A DNA stretch of 39,840 nucleotides from positions 1 through 39,840 of the forward strand of contig JBKDQQ010000114.1 in the NCBI GenBank assembly GCA_046341775.1. Direction: 5' to 3'. The DNA comes from SXXH01 sp041165735. GTDB lineage: Bacteria > Planctomycetota > UBA1135 > GCA-002686595. The notes beneath the pieces are model-generated. The model made no database searches, was not told where the DNA came from, and saw only the letters and a program-made list of their open reading frames with translations. How positions within the stretch are numbered: the stretch's first letter is position 1; each line of letters begins with the position of its first letter. The position numbers and the translations under genes were made by a program. This document shows, in pieces, positions 16,659 through 27,198 of the stretch.

Positions 16659-18665
16659 ATGCCCGCGATCGTCCTCTCGTGCGCCGCATGGCTCGGGCTC
16701 GCCGCCGCGAGCGCGGGCGAGGGTCCGTTCGCGCGCGGCGCGCACCGCATCGGCCCCGAGGCGTCGCACCAGGTCGTCCGATTGTCCGGGGACCATCGTG
16801 CGCAGGGCGAGCGCGCCGCGCTCGTCGTGTCGGGAGTGCGCGACGCCAAGTTGGACTTGTCGGCGCTCGTGTTGCGCGGAGCCGAAGAAGGCGCGCCGCG
16901 CGACGCCATGGTGGGCACGGGGATCCTGCTCGAGGACTGCCAAGGCGTGACGCTCGAGGGCGGCGTGCTGCGCGGCTACAAGGTGGCGCTGCGGCTCGAG
17001 CGTTGCGTCGGCGTCGAGGTGGCGGACTTGTCGGTGCCCGAGGGCCATGCGATGCGCCTGCGGTCCACCGACTGCGCCGAGGATGGAGCGGATTGGCTGT
17101 GGCCGCACGAGAACGACGCGGACGAATGGGCGCGCAACTACGGCGCGGCCGTGAGCGTGGTCGACTCGACCGGCGTCAAGTTGCACGGCATCCGCGTGCG
17201 CGGCACGCAGAACGGCATCCAACTCGTGCGCAGCCACGGCGCGCTCCTGTGGGACTGCGACGCCAGCTTCCTCTCAGGCTGGGGCCTCGCCCTGCACCGT
17301 TCGTCGGGCAACATCGTCGCGCACAGCCGCTTCGACTGGTGCGTGCGCGGCTACAGCCACGAGCGCTGGTGGCGCGGCCAGGACTCGGCCGGGATCCTGC
17401 TGTTCGAGCGCAGCAGCGACAACCTCGTCTGGCGTACTTCCGCCACGCACGGGGGCGATGGCGTGTTCCTGTTCGCTGGGCGCGACCTCGTCGAGGGCCG
17501 CGCGGCGGACCGCGGCGAGGTCGATCCATCCGGCTCCGACCGCAACACGTTCGCCGAGTGCGACCTGTCGTTCGCGGTCGCGAACGCCTTGGAGTGCACC
17601 TTCAGCGACGACATCTGGTCGATCAGGAACCGCCTCGACGGATCGCGCATGCATGGAGTCTGGGGCGGCTACTCGCGGCGCCTCGTGTTGCTCGGGAACT
17701 CGATCCGAGGCACGCGTGGCCCGGGCATCGCGGTCGAGCACGGCGTCGACTGCGCGTATGTCGAGAACACCGTCTCGGACGGCGAGGTCGGCCTGAAGTT
17801 GTGGTGGGACGAGGACCCGCAGTTCGTCCAAGGGCCGTTCGGCTTGGCACGCGACACGCGTTCGACGGGCGCCTTGGTGCTCGGCAATGCGTTTCGCGGC
17901 AACGGACTCGACCTGGACTGCGCCAAGACGCGACTGCGCTTCGCGGGCAATCGCTTCGGAGGCGAGGGCGAGCCCGCTGGACCCTTCGCCGCGGCGGCGC
18001 TGCACGCCGGCACGGGCATGCCCGCCTTGCGCGAGGAAGGGTGCGAAGCAGGGCCCTTCGAAGGCGTGGAGCCACAGTGGGTCCAGCGCGCGCGTGGCTG
18101 GACTCCGCCGGCTGGCCTGCCCGGATCGCCGCGCAAGAAGACCACGCGCGAGGGGCTGGACACGATCGTCGTCGGCGAGTGGGGGCCGTGGGACTTCGAG
18201 TCGGGCGAGCCGCGCCCCGCGCCGCGCGAGGCGGGAGGGTTGCTGCGCGGCATGCGCATGGAGGCGCGCTGGTTCTCGTGGGCCGACGGCCCCGATCCGC
18301 GCGAGGCCCTCGCGGGATGGCGCAGCCTCGCGGAGCGGCCCGCGCTGGTCGCGAGCGTGCAGCCGTCCTGCGACCTGCTCGAACTGCCCGAGGCGCGCGC
18401 CATCGGCGGACGCCCGCGCTTCGGACTGGTCGCCAAGGGGCGCTTCCTCGTTCCCGACGATCGCCTGCGGACGCTCGTGGTGGCGTCCGACGATGGCGTG
18501 CGCGTCAAGATCGACGGACGAGTCGTGCTCGAGGACTGGACGTGGCACGCGCCGAGGATCGCCGAAGCGCAGCTGGGCTTGGAGGCGGGCGAACACGAGT
18601 TGGAAGTGGAGTACTTCCAGATCGACGGGGCGCGGACGTTGCGGATCGAGCTGCTGGAGCGCTGA
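16659..18665 (+). CDS. secreted right-handed beta-helix protein with C-terminal PA14-like domain
   Basis: 668 residues with a short signal peptide (LSCAAWLGLAAASAGEG). Residues about 85-445 show the repeating short-strand pattern of pectate-lyase/NosD-type beta helices, for example GVTLEGGVLRGYKVALRLERC, GIRVRGTQNGIQLVRSHGAL, SSDNLVWRTSATHGGDGVFL and GNSIRGTRGPGIAVEHGVDC. Residues about 590-668 look like a PA14/GLEYA-type beta sandwich: LVVASDDGVRVKIDGRVVLE, then GEHELEVEYFQIDGARTLRI. Such proteins bind or cleave polysaccharides outside the cell; no catalytic residues can be assigned, and a structural or adhesive role is equally possible. The ATG is 6 bases after its -10 box and no ribosome binding site precedes it. 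Confidence 0.82.
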   Translation: MPAIVLSCAAWLGLAAASAGEGPFARGAHRIGPEASHQVVRLSGDHRAQGERAALVVSGVRDAKLDLSALVLRGAEEGAPRDAMVGTGILLEDCQGVTLEGGVLRGYKVALRLERCVGVEVADLSVPEGHAMRLRSTDCAEDGADWLWPHENDADEWARNYGAAVSVVDSTGVKLHGIRVRGTQNGIQLVRSHGALLWDCDASFLSGWGLALHRSSGNIVAHSRFDWCVRGYSHERWWRGQDSAGILLFERSSDNLVWRTSATHGGDGVFLFAGRDLVEGRAADRGEVDPSGSDRNTFAECDLSFAVANALECTFSDDIWSIRNRLDGSRMHGVWGGYSRRLVLLGNSIRGTRGPGIAVEHGVDCAYVENTVSDGEVGLKLWWDEDPQFVQGPFGLARDTRSTGALVLGNAFRGNGLDLDCAKTRLRFAGNRFGGEGEPAGPFAAAALHAGTGMPALREEGCEAGPFEGVEPQWVQRARGWTPPAGLPGSPRKKTTREGLDTIVVGEWGPWDFESGEPRPAPREAGGLLRGMRMEARWFSWADGPDPREALAGWRSLAERPALVASVQPSCDLLELPEARAIGGRPRFGLVAKGRFLVPDDRLRTLVVASDDGVRVKIDGRVVLEDWTWHAPRIAEAQLGLEAGEHELEVEYFQIDGARTLRIELLER

Positions 18666-18736
18666 GCCGCGGGCGGCAGTCAGGTTTTCTTGACGCGGGA
18701 TTGATCGCGGCGGGGCGAAGGCGCATCCTGCGCGGG

Positions 18737-18760
18737 GCATGCCGGATCGGTCCGCCATGC
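18737..18760 (+). other. stem-loop in the leader of the MFS gene
   Basis: GCATG-C-CGGA, loop TCGG, then TCCG-C-CATGC: nine pairs interrupted by one C-C mismatch, ending 33 bases before the ATG at 18794. It could be a leader hairpin or the terminator of the upstream gene; no T-tract follows. Confidence 0.35.
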
Positions 18761-18793
18761 CGCACCCAGGCTCCCCCCCCCGGAGACGGACGC

Positions 18794-20317
18794 ATGGCTT
18801 CCACTCTCGCCGCCCAGCAGGATGGCTCGACCTCGGCGCACGATCGGCTGCTGTTCATCGGCTGCTTCATCGCCCTGATCACGACCTCCTTCGGCTTCAT
18901 CCTGCGCGCCTTGACGCTCAAGGAATGGGGCGTGCAATTCGCCCTGACCGAGACGCAGAAGGGCGAGATCTTCGGCGCCGGATTGTGGCCCTTCGCCATC
19001 TCGATCGTGCTGTTCAGCCTCGTGATCGACAAGGTGGGCTACGGCAAGGCGATGGTCTTCGCCTTCCTGTGCCACCTCGTCTCGATCGTCATGACGGTGC
19101 GCGCGCAGGGCTACTGGGACCTGTACTGGGCCAACTTCGTCGTGGCGCTGGGCAACGGCACGGTGGAGGCGGTCATCAACCCGGTGGTGGCCACCATGTT
19201 CCGCCGCGAGAAGACCAAGTGGCTGAACATCCTGCACGCCGGTTGGCCGGGCGGGCTGGTGCTCGGAGGCGTCGTGGCGATCGCCTTGCAGGACATGGCC
19301 TGGACGACCAAGTTCTGGCTGATCCTCGTCCCGACCATCGGCTACGGATTGATGCTCGCGCGCGTGCGCTTCCCCGTGCAGGAGCGCGTGGCCGCCGGCG
19401 TCGGCTACGTCGACATGCTGCGCGAGCTCGGAGCGCTCGGCGCCTTCGTGGTGCTGGGCCTCGTCTTCGCCGAGCTGGGCCGCGTCTTCGGCCTGCAGGC
19501 GAGCCACGCGTGGATCGCGGCCGCCGTCGCCAGCGCCGCGTTCGGGCTGTTCGTCAAGTCGCTGGGGCAGCCGCTCTTCTTCCTGCTGCTGCTGGTCATG
19601 CTGCCACTGGCCTCGACGGAACTCGGCACGGACGGCTGGATCACGGACCTGATGGGACCCGAGATGCAGCACATCGGCCTGAACGCCGGCTGGGTGCTGA
19701 TCTACACCTCGGCCATCATGATGGTCCTGCGCTTCTTCGCCGGGCCCATCGTGCACCGCGTCTCGCCGCTGGGGCTGTTGATGGCGAGCTCGGTGGTCGC
19801 GGCCATCGGCCTGTGGTGGCTTTCGGGGTCCGCGGGCGTCGGCATCCTCGCGGCCGCGACCCTCTACGGCTTCGGCAAGACCTTCTTCTGGCCCACGATG
19901 CTGGGCGTCGTGTCGGAGCAGTTCCCCAAGGGCGGCGCGTTGACGCTCAACGCCATCGGCGGCGTGGGCATGATCGGCGCGGGCATCGTGGGCAACGCGC
20001 TCTTCGGCTTCTGGCAGGACACGGGCTCCGCCGAGCACCTCCTGAAGGAGCACCCCGCGATCCACGCCGCGGCGACCGTCGAGAAGGACAGCGTCTTCGG
20101 TTCCTACCGCGCGCTCGACGCGGCCAAGGTCTCCGGCCTTTCGGAGACGGAGCGCCGCCAAGTCGAGGACACGGGCGCGATCGTCAAGAAGGAGACGCTG
20201 GGCAAGGTCGCGCTGCTGCCGATCGGCATGCTGGTCGCCTACCTCCTGCTGTGGCTGTGGTTCCGCTCGCGTGGCGGCTACAAGCCTGTCGAGCTGGAGG
20301 CGGGGCGGGGGCGTTGA
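18794..20317 (+). CDS. MFS transporter, sugar/solute permease-like
   Basis: 507-residue inner-membrane protein with 12 or more hydrophobic helices. The N-terminal half reads as a major facilitator (LLFIGCFIALITTSFGFILR, then FSLVIDKVGYGKAMVFAFLC for the loop 2-3 signature, and NFVVALGNGTVEAVINPVVA). The C-terminal half contains GIGVVSEQ-like elements such as FFWPTMLGVVSEQFPKGGAL. A hydrophilic insert of about 60 residues (about 415-470, SAEHLLKEHPAI to TGAIVKKETLG) lies between the last two helices and is unusual in MFS proteins. The ATG at 18794 has a good ribosome site (GGAGA, 8 bases upstream). It converges on the cupin gene 25 bases away. The substrate is unknown. Confidence 0.85.
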   Translation: MASTLAAQQDGSTSAHDRLLFIGCFIALITTSFGFILRALTLKEWGVQFALTETQKGEIFGAGLWPFAISIVLFSLVIDKVGYGKAMVFAFLCHLVSIVMTVRAQGYWDLYWANFVVALGNGTVEAVINPVVATMFRREKTKWLNILHAGWPGGLVLGGVVAIALQDMAWTTKFWLILVPTIGYGLMLARVRFPVQERVAAGVGYVDMLRELGALGAFVVLGLVFAELGRVFGLQASHAWIAAAVASAAFGLFVKSLGQPLFFLLLLVMLPLASTELGTDGWITDLMGPEMQHIGLNAGWVLIYTSAIMMVLRFFAGPIVHRVSPLGLLMASSVVAAIGLWWLSGSAGVGILAAATLYGFGKTFFWPTMLGVVSEQFPKGGALTLNAIGGVGMIGAGIVGNALFGFWQDTGSAEHLLKEHPAIHAAATVEKDSVFGSYRALDAAKVSGLSETERRQVEDTGAIVKKETLGKVALLPIGMLVAYLLLWLWFRSRGGYKPVELEAGRGR

Positions 20318-20342
20318 CCCGGGAAGCCCGCCCCCGGTCCGC

Positions 20343-20759
20343 TCACGGCCAGGGGCGCAGCGACTTCCAGGGCTCCTCTTCGTGCACGTCGACCACCGCG
20401 GGGCCGTCGAACTTGTTCTCCGACAGGATCGCCAGGAAGACGACCGGCGCGTCGAAGCAGTTGTAGGAGCCGTGGACCTCGTTCTTCGGCACATGCGCCA
20501 GCTCGCCAGGTCCGAGGATGCGCTTTTCGCGTCCGACCCATTGCTCGACGCGGCCTTCGAGCACGTAGAGCAGCTCCTCGAAGCACGGATGCCGGTGCAG
20601 CCTGTGCGCGCAGCCGGGCGGCATCTTCACGCGCACGAGCTGCAGGCGCTCGGCGTCGACGAGTCCCGGCCGCGCCAGCCACTCGTGCGGTCCCCACGGC
20701 TGGTGCTCGACGATCGCTTCCTTGGAGGTGACGAACCGCAGGCAGGCTTCGGTGCACAT
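20343..20759 (-). CDS. small cupin-domain protein
   Basis: 138-residue single-domain cupin, cytosolic. Motif 1 is seen as HRLHRHPCFEELLYVLEGRVE and motif 2 as LGPGELAHVPKNEVHGSYN, giving His/Glu ligands for a metal (typically Fe, Mn or Zn). It is the last gene of a five-gene minus-strand operon and starts 8 bases after the TIM-barrel gene. Such stand-alone cupins act as sugar or acid isomerases, dioxygenases or ligand sensors, and none can be preferred. The ATG at 20759 is the first suitable start; the longer open frame upstream overlaps the preceding gene. Confidence 0.8.
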   Translation of the reverse strand: MCTEACLRFVTSKEAIVEHQPWGPHEWLARPGLVDAERLQLVRVKMPPGCAHRLHRHPCFEELLYVLEGRVEQWVGREKRILGPGELAHVPKNEVHGSYNCFDAPVVFLAILSENKFDGPAVVDVHEEEPWKSLRPWP

Positions 20760-20767
20760 GGCGCTTG

Positions 20768-21613
20768 TCAGGTTTCCTTGACGGGGGCCAGCCGCAGGTC
20801 CATGAACCTGCGGATCGTGTCGCGGATGGCGATCTCGGTCGGCAGGCGCTCGGTCGAACTGGCGCCGTAGAACCCGTCGCAGGCGGGCACCGCGGAGAGC
20901 ACGACCTGCGCGTCCTCCGGCGAGGAGATGGCGCCGCCGTGGCACAGGACGAGCGCGTCGGCGCGTCGCGCCTTGACCGCGGCGGCGATGCGCGCCACGC
21001 GTTCGGCGCACTGGTCGAGCGGCACGACCGACTTGGGGCCGATGCTCCCGCCGGAAGTGCAGCCCATGTGCGCCACGACGATGTCCGCTCCCGCGTCGGT
21101 CATCGCCAGCGCCTCCTTTTCATCGAAGGCGTAGGGCGTCGTCAGCAGGTCCATCTCGCGCGCCAGGCGCACGATGTCGACCTCCTTGTCGTAGCCCATC
21201 TCGGTCTCCTCCAGCGCGGCGCGCAGGTCGCCCGAGACCAGGCCGACCGTGGGGAAGTTCTGGATGCCGCAGTAGCCGAGCTCGGCCAGCTCCTTCAGGA
21301 ACAGCTTGGGCAGCATGAACGGATCCGTGCCGCACACGCCGGCGAGCACGGGCGTGTTGCGCGCCACAGGCAGGATCTCGTAGGCCATCTCCTTCACGAT
21401 CTGGTTGGCGTTGCCGTAGGGCATCAGGCCGGCGAGCGAACCGCGCCCCGCCATGCGGTAGCGGCCGCTGTTGTAGACGACCAGCAGGTCGATGCCGCCG
21501 GCCTCCTCGCTCTTGGCGGAGATGCCGGTGCCGGCGCCGCCGCCGATGATCGGCTTGCGGGCGGCCACCTTGGCGCGGAGACGGGCGAGGACGGCGGAGC
21601 GCGAGTGCTGCAT
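20768..21613 (-). CDS. phosphoenolpyruvate hydrolase-like TIM-barrel protein (Tm-1 C-terminal domain homologue)
   Basis: 281 residues matching the PEP-hydrolase-like TIM-barrel family (Pfam PEP_hydrolase, IGPS superfamily). Signatures are IGGGAGTGISAKSEEAGGID, LLVVYNSGRYRMAGRGSLAG, MPYGNANQIVKEMA, TPVLAGVCGTDPF, GIQNFPTVGLVSGDLRAALE, ADIVVAHMGCTSGGSIG and FYGASSTERLPTE near the end. In plants and some fungi this domain forms the C-terminal part of Tm-1-type proteins, whose N-terminal part is the UPF0261 domain; here that partner is the gene immediately upstream, ending 5 bases before this ATG. The bacterial reaction is not established; a role in carbon catabolism is usually assumed. Confidence 0.88.
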   Translation of the reverse strand: MQHSRSAVLARLRAKVAARKPIIGGGAGTGISAKSEEAGGIDLLVVYNSGRYRMAGRGSLAGLMPYGNANQIVKEMAYEILPVARNTPVLAGVCGTDPFMLPKLFLKELAELGYCGIQNFPTVGLVSGDLRAALEETEMGYDKEVDIVRLAREMDLLTTPYAFDEKEALAMTDAGADIVVAHMGCTSGGSIGPKSVVPLDQCAERVARIAAAVKARRADALVLCHGGAISSPEDAQVVLSAVPACDGFYGASSTERLPTEIAIRDTIRRFMDLRLAPVKET

Positions 21614-21618
21614 GATGG

Positions 21619-22842
21619 TCAAGCGGGTTTGACGACGCCCATCAGCCGGAGGAGCGTGCACGCCGCCTCCAGCGCGAAGGCCTCGTCGTTGATGTGGAGG
21701 TCGAGCTCGCGCACCGGCACCGCGCCGGCGTGGACGCGGACCGCGTCGTGCAAGGCCCGGCGCGCGACCGGATCGTCGAAGGCCGCGCCCTCGCGGTCGA
21801 GCGCCGAGACGCCGCGCGCGGGGAGCAGGATCTCCGCCGGGCCGCGCGCCGCCGCGACCTTGTCGCCCAGCTCGCGCCCCAGCGCCGCGCATTCCTCGCG
21901 CGTCGTGCGCATCAGCGTGACGTTGGCGTTGTGCGCGTGGAGCCGCCTTCCCCGGAAGCGCTCCGGCACGCTGGCGAGGCCATGGAAGTTGACCATGTCG
22001 AGCGCCCCGACCGAGACGACCTGCGGCACCCCGGCGCGCGCGGCGGCGGCGAGTCGGTCGGGCCCGGCGCTGAGCACGCCGCCCACCAGCTCGTCGGCGA
22101 GCTCGGTGGTCGTGATGTCGAGCACTCCCGACACGAGTCCGTCCTCGACCAGGGACTCCATCGCCTGGCCCCCGGCGCCGGTGGCGTGGAACACGAGCAC
22201 CTCGAGTCCGTGCGCCTCCAACTCGCGCTTGGCGCGTTCGACGCAGGGCGTGGTCACGCCGAACATGGTGGCGGCGACCAGCGGCTTGTCTTCGCTCCGT
22301 CCCGCCTCGCCCGCGCGCAGCACCATGCCCGCCATCGCGTGCGCCGCGTTCGACAAGACGAGCCGCGACAGGCGGTTGACGCCCAGAAGGTCGACCACGC
22401 TGTTCATCAGGAGGATGTCCTTGTCGCCGACGAAGCCGCGCGTCTGGCCGGAAGCCAGCGTCGACACGCACAACTTCGGCACCCCGATCGGCAGCGCGCG
22501 CATCGCCTCGGTGGCGATGGTGGTCCCCGCGGATCCGCCGAGGCCCAGCACTCCCAGCAACTCGCCCTTGGCGTGCAGCTCCAGCGCCAAGGCCTTGGCG
22601 CCCGCCGCGGCCGCCTGCACGGCGGCTCCGCGCTCGCCGCGCGTCCGCAGGGACTCGAGGTCCGCGCCCGCGCGACGCAGCAGATCCTCGCGCGGCACAT
22701 CGGGCCGCGCCCGCGGCTCGCCGAGCGTGCCCGCGTCCGCCAGCAGCGTGGCGACCCCGCACGCCTCGAGCCGTCGACGCACGAAGTCCGCCTCCACGCC
22801 CTTCGTGTCCAGCGTGGCGACGATCAGCACGCGCGGCGCCAT
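21619..22842 (-). CDS. Tm-1-like ATP-binding domain protein (UPF0261)
   Basis: 407 residues covering the full UPF0261/Tm-1-like fold. The N-terminus VLIVATLDTKGVEADFVRRR is the family hallmark; later come GVLGLGGSAGTTIATEAMRA (nucleotide-binding glycine loop), LPIGVPKLCVSTLASGQTRG, VGDKDILLMNSVVDLLGVNR, AATMFGVTTPCVERAKRELE, VFHATGAGGQAMESLV and LDITTTELADELVGG. The fold binds ATP in the tomato virus-resistance protein Tm-1; the bacterial function is unknown. It is followed at 5 bases by the TIM-barrel domain that is fused to it in Tm-1, strongly suggesting one complex. The preceding GDT1 gene ends 7 bases upstream of the ATG. Confidence 0.9.
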   Translation of the reverse strand: MAPRVLIVATLDTKGVEADFVRRRLEACGVATLLADAGTLGEPRARPDVPREDLLRRAGADLESLRTRGERGAAVQAAAAGAKALALELHAKGELLGVLGLGGSAGTTIATEAMRALPIGVPKLCVSTLASGQTRGFVGDKDILLMNSVVDLLGVNRLSRLVLSNAAHAMAGMVLRAGEAGRSEDKPLVAATMFGVTTPCVERAKRELEAHGLEVLVFHATGAGGQAMESLVEDGLVSGVLDITTTELADELVGGVLSAGPDRLAAAARAGVPQVVSVGALDMVNFHGLASVPERFRGRRLHAHNANVTLMRTTREECAALGRELGDKVAAARGPAEILLPARGVSALDREGAAFDDPVARRALHDAVRVHAGAVPVRELDLHINDEAFALEAACTLLRLMGVVKPA

Positions 22843-22849
22843 GGCGCGC

Positions 22850-23124
22850 TCAGCTCCAGCTCTTCCACAAGGTCCACGCGCCGATGCACACGAAGGCCAC
22901 GCCGGCGATCCGCGTCAGCACGACAGGCTCGATCCAGCGGGAGAGCACCGTGCCAGCCAGCACCCCGACGCCCGCCGAGGCCACCAGGCCGAGGCTGGCG
23001 CCGAGGAAGGTGGACCACTTGTCGGCGCCCTGCGCGGCGAAGGTCATGGTGGCGAGCTGCGTCTTGTCGCCGATCTCCGCCAGGAACACCGTGCCCGCCA
23101 CCGTCGCGAAGACCTTCCAGTCCA

Positions 23125-23125
<1 letters not shown>
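22850..23125 (-). CDS. half-size GDT1/TMEM165 family transporter
   Basis: 91-residue membrane protein with three hydrophobic segments and a single copy of the family motif, EIGDKTQLAT at residues 17-26. Full-length GDT1/MneA proteins (about 190-220 residues) contain two inverted copies of this unit and move Mn2+ or Ca2+ with protons. A single-unit protein would need to form a homodimer or pair with another half. The ATG overlaps the pruA stop (TGATG), so the pair is translationally coupled, and the UPF0261 gene follows at 7 bases. No second half-gene is present in the window. Confidence 0.85.
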
Positions 23126-24756
<1,631 letters not shown>

Positions 24757-24979
24757 GGTGGGTGTGGAGCGGAGGGGCGCGAGGCCGGCTGGTCGCCGTG
24801 TTCGAGGGGATTGTGCGCGTCCCGGCGCCGGGAGTCCAACGCCGCCGATGCCGAACAGACCGGATCGTCGCGCGCTTCCACGAGCCGATCCATGTCGGGG
24901 CTTGGCCCCGGCGGCTCCGGGGGCCATCATGGCGCGGCCCGCGCGCGGAAGTCGCGTCGCCGGCCCACGCTCCGAACCA

Positions 24980-25939
24980 ATGCGCCAACATGCCGCCTGC
25001 CTGATCCCGCTGCTGCTCGCCTCCTGCATCCTCCACGATGCCGGCAGGGAGGAATCCGCGTCCGCGCCGATGGCCGCGCAGGCCGCCGCGCCCGCCGCCC
25101 AGGCCGAGGCCAAGCCCGCGGACGCCAAGCCCTCGGAGGACAAGAAGAAGGAGATCGCCGCCAAGACGCGCGAGCTCGAGCACGCCCGCCTCGAGCTGAA
25201 GATCGAGCGCCAGAAGCTCGCCGCGTCCGCGCGCAAGGCGCAGGACGGCGTGGAGAAGGCCGAGCACGACCTGAAGCGCGCCACCGCCGCGCTCGACCAC
25301 CACGCGAAGGTCGAGGCGCCGCTGGCGCTCGAACAGGCGCAACTGGCGCTCGACCGCGCGGCGTGGGCGATGGAGGAAGACCGCCAGGAGCTCGACGAGC
25401 TCAGGAAGCTCTACGCGGAGAACCAGGTCGAGGGCACGACGAAGGAGCTGGTCATCCAGCGCTCGGAGAAGAAGCTCGAGTTCTCGAGGAAGGGGCTGGC
25501 GCACGAGGAGCGCGAGATGGCGGCCAAGGAGGACCACGAGCTGCCGACGAAGAAGCGCGACCTGGAACGCGCCAAGATCGAGGCGGAGAAGGACCTGCGC
25601 GACGCGCGCGCGGACAAGGCGCGCGTCGCCGACGAGAACGAGCTGCAGCTGCGCAAGCTCGAAGCCAAGCTCGACGATCTGGAGCGGGCCATCAAGGAGC
25701 TCGGCGGCAGCGTGCCACCCGAGCCGCGCAAGGACGAGCCCAAGAAGGAGGGCGAGAAGAAGGACGCGCCCAAGAAGGACGCACCCAAGAACGAGCAGGG
25801 GGCGACGAAGGCGGATCCCAAGGGCTCCAATGCGAAGGAGGGCGCGAAGCCGTCCGACAAGCCCGCGGCCCAGTCCGACGGCAAGCCCGATCCCAAGCCG
25901 CAGGATGGCCAGGCTCCCAAGGCGGACGCGCGGTCGTGA
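24980..25939 (+). CDS. coiled-coil lipoprotein with Lys/Pro-rich tail
   Basis: 319 residues. The signal peptide ends with a lipobox (LLLASC, Cys near 16), so the protein is likely lipid-anchored. Residues about 52-235 are one long charged coiled coil (KKKEIAAKTRELEHARLELK to AKLDDLERAIKELGG), and the last 80 residues are a low-complexity Lys/Pro/Asp/Ala tail (PKKEGEKKDAPKKDAPK). This resembles periplasmic spacers or adaptor-like proteins, but no family is recognised. It is the first gene of the operon leading into eboA and eboB, and its stop overlaps the next GTG start by three bases. The upstream 223 bases contain a GC-rich hairpin-prone stretch near 24904-24925 but no GCTAnnnT box. Confidence 0.75.
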   Translation: MRQHAACLIPLLLASCILHDAGREESASAPMAAQAAAPAAQAEAKPADAKPSEDKKKEIAAKTRELEHARLELKIERQKLAASARKAQDGVEKAEHDLKRATAALDHHAKVEAPLALEQAQLALDRAAWAMEEDRQELDELRKLYAENQVEGTTKELVIQRSEKKLEFSRKGLAHEEREMAAKEDHELPTKKRDLERAKIEAEKDLRDARADKARVADENELQLRKLEAKLDDLERAIKELGGSVPPEPRKDEPKKEGEKKDAPKKDAPKNEQGATKADPKGSNAKEGAKPSDKPAAQSDGKPDPKPQDGQAPKADARS

Positions 25940-27198
25940 TCGTCGCCCTGCTGCTCGGCGCTTCGGCGCTGCTCGCCCAGGACACCGGCGCCACGCCGGC
26001 GAGCGCCGACTTGGCGCCGTCGCGGGTCCTCGTCGAACCCGCGACCGCCGCGCCCGGAAAGGAGGGCGCAGGCCAAGAAGGGGCCGGACAGCCGCCCTTG
26101 GAGTTCGTCTCCATGGAAGACGTCCAACAGTCGCTGCAGCGCAGCGTCGCGTGGCTGCTCGAGCGCCAGAACGCCGACGGCTCGTGGGGGCACGCCGCGC
26201 CGGACTCGCTGCACGAACTCGGCTATTCGCCGGCCTCGTTCCGCCACTGGCAACTGGCCGGCGGCGCGATCGTCCTGTGGGCCTTCCTGCAACTCGACGA
26301 GACGCCGCAGTTGCGCGGCGCCATCGAGCGCGGCCTCGACTTCACCTTGAAGGCGCCGCTCCCCATGCGCGGCAGCGACTGGGACATCGACGGCAACTGG
26401 GCGCTCTTGTACGTGACGGTGCTGCTCGACCATGCGGCGGGCGATCCGCGCTTCCAGGCGGAGCCGTGGAAGTCGCGCTACGCCGAGCGCATCCGCGCCA
26501 AGGCCGAGGAGTACCTCGCGCGCCTCGAGATCATGCAGAGCCCGCTCGGCGGATGGGGCTACTACGAAGGCGAGGTCGTGGCGGCGCGTCCGAGCTGGGC
26601 CACCTCCTTCTCCACCGCGGCGGTGGTGCCCGCGCTGCATTCGGCCAAGGCGCGCGGCTGGAAGGTCGACGAGGCGATGTGCAAGGACGCGCTGGCGTAC
26701 GTGCGGCGCTGCGCGCTGCCTTCGGGCGCCTACCAGTACGACCTGCGTCCCGTGCCGCGCATCGACGGCGGCGAGGGGATCGACGAGATCAAGGGCAGCC
26801 TCGGCCGCATCCAGATCGGCAACTGGGCCCGTCGCGTCGCCGGCGACCGGGTGGTCGACGACAAGCAGATCGCGAAGGGACTCGACCTGTTCTTCGAGCA
26901 CCATCGCTTCCTCGACGTCGCGCGCATGCGGCCCGTGCCGCACGAGGCGTACTACGCCAACGCGGGCTACTTCTACTTCTTCGGCCACTGCTACGCCGCG
27001 CTGGCCGCCGACCAGCTCGCCGATCGCGAGGCGCGCCGCAAGTACCACCGCATGATCCGCGGGCATGTGCTGAAGGCCCAGGCGACGACCGGCCAGTACG
27101 TCGACTTCGTCGGGTCCTTCTACAGTTGGACCTACGCCACGGGCTTCGCGCTGGTGGCGTTGCAGCGCGGTCTGCTGGCCGAGGGCGACGCGCGATGA
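25936..27198 (+). CDS. exported alpha/alpha-toroid protein, prenyltransferase/squalene oxidase repeat-like
   Basis: 420 residues from a GTG overlapping the previous stop. The N-terminus VIVALLLGASALLAQD is a short signal peptide. The body has helix pairs of the terpenoid-cyclase/prenyltransferase toroid: SVAWLLERQNADGSWG (QxxDGSW-type motif at 78-85), a second unit around IMQSPLGGWGYYEGEV, then TSFSTAAVVPALHSAKARG and a C-terminal unit GSFYSWTYATGFALVALQRG. The DxDD acid motif of squalene cyclases is absent, so catalysis of cyclisation is unlikely; many such planctomycete proteins are secreted and of unknown role. Its stop overlaps the eboA start (ATGA), which ties its expression to the ebo genes. 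Confidence 0.78.
   Translation: MIVALLLGASALLAQDTGATPASADLAPSRVLVEPATAAPGKEGAGQEGAGQPPLEFVSMEDVQQSLQRSVAWLLERQNADGSWGHAAPDSLHELGYSPASFRHWQLAGGAIVLWAFLQLDETPQLRGAIERGLDFTLKAPLPMRGSDWDIDGNWALLYVTVLLDHAAGDPRFQAEPWKSRYAERIRAKAEEYLARLEIMQSPLGGWGYYEGEVVAARPSWATSFSTAAVVPALHSAKARGWKVDEAMCKDALAYVRRCALPSGAYQYDLRPVPRIDGGEGIDEIKGSLGRIQIGNWARRVAGDRVVDDKQIAKGLDLFFEHHRFLDVARMRPVPHEAYYANAGYFYFFGHCYAALAADQLADREARRKYHRMIRGHVLKAQATTGQYVDFVGSFYSWTYATGFALVALQRGLLAEGDAR

Noticed and set aside
20302..20334. GGGGCGGG ... CCCGCCCC inverted repeat at the MFS/cupin junction
   Set aside because: The first arm lies inside the coding end of the MFS gene and the loop is 17 bases in G/C-only sequence, so a chance match is likely.
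25936..27198. EboC assignment for the toroid protein
   Set aside because: EboC is a UbiA-type membrane prenyltransferase with several helices and acidic motifs; this protein is soluble, exported and of the QxxDGSW toroid type.
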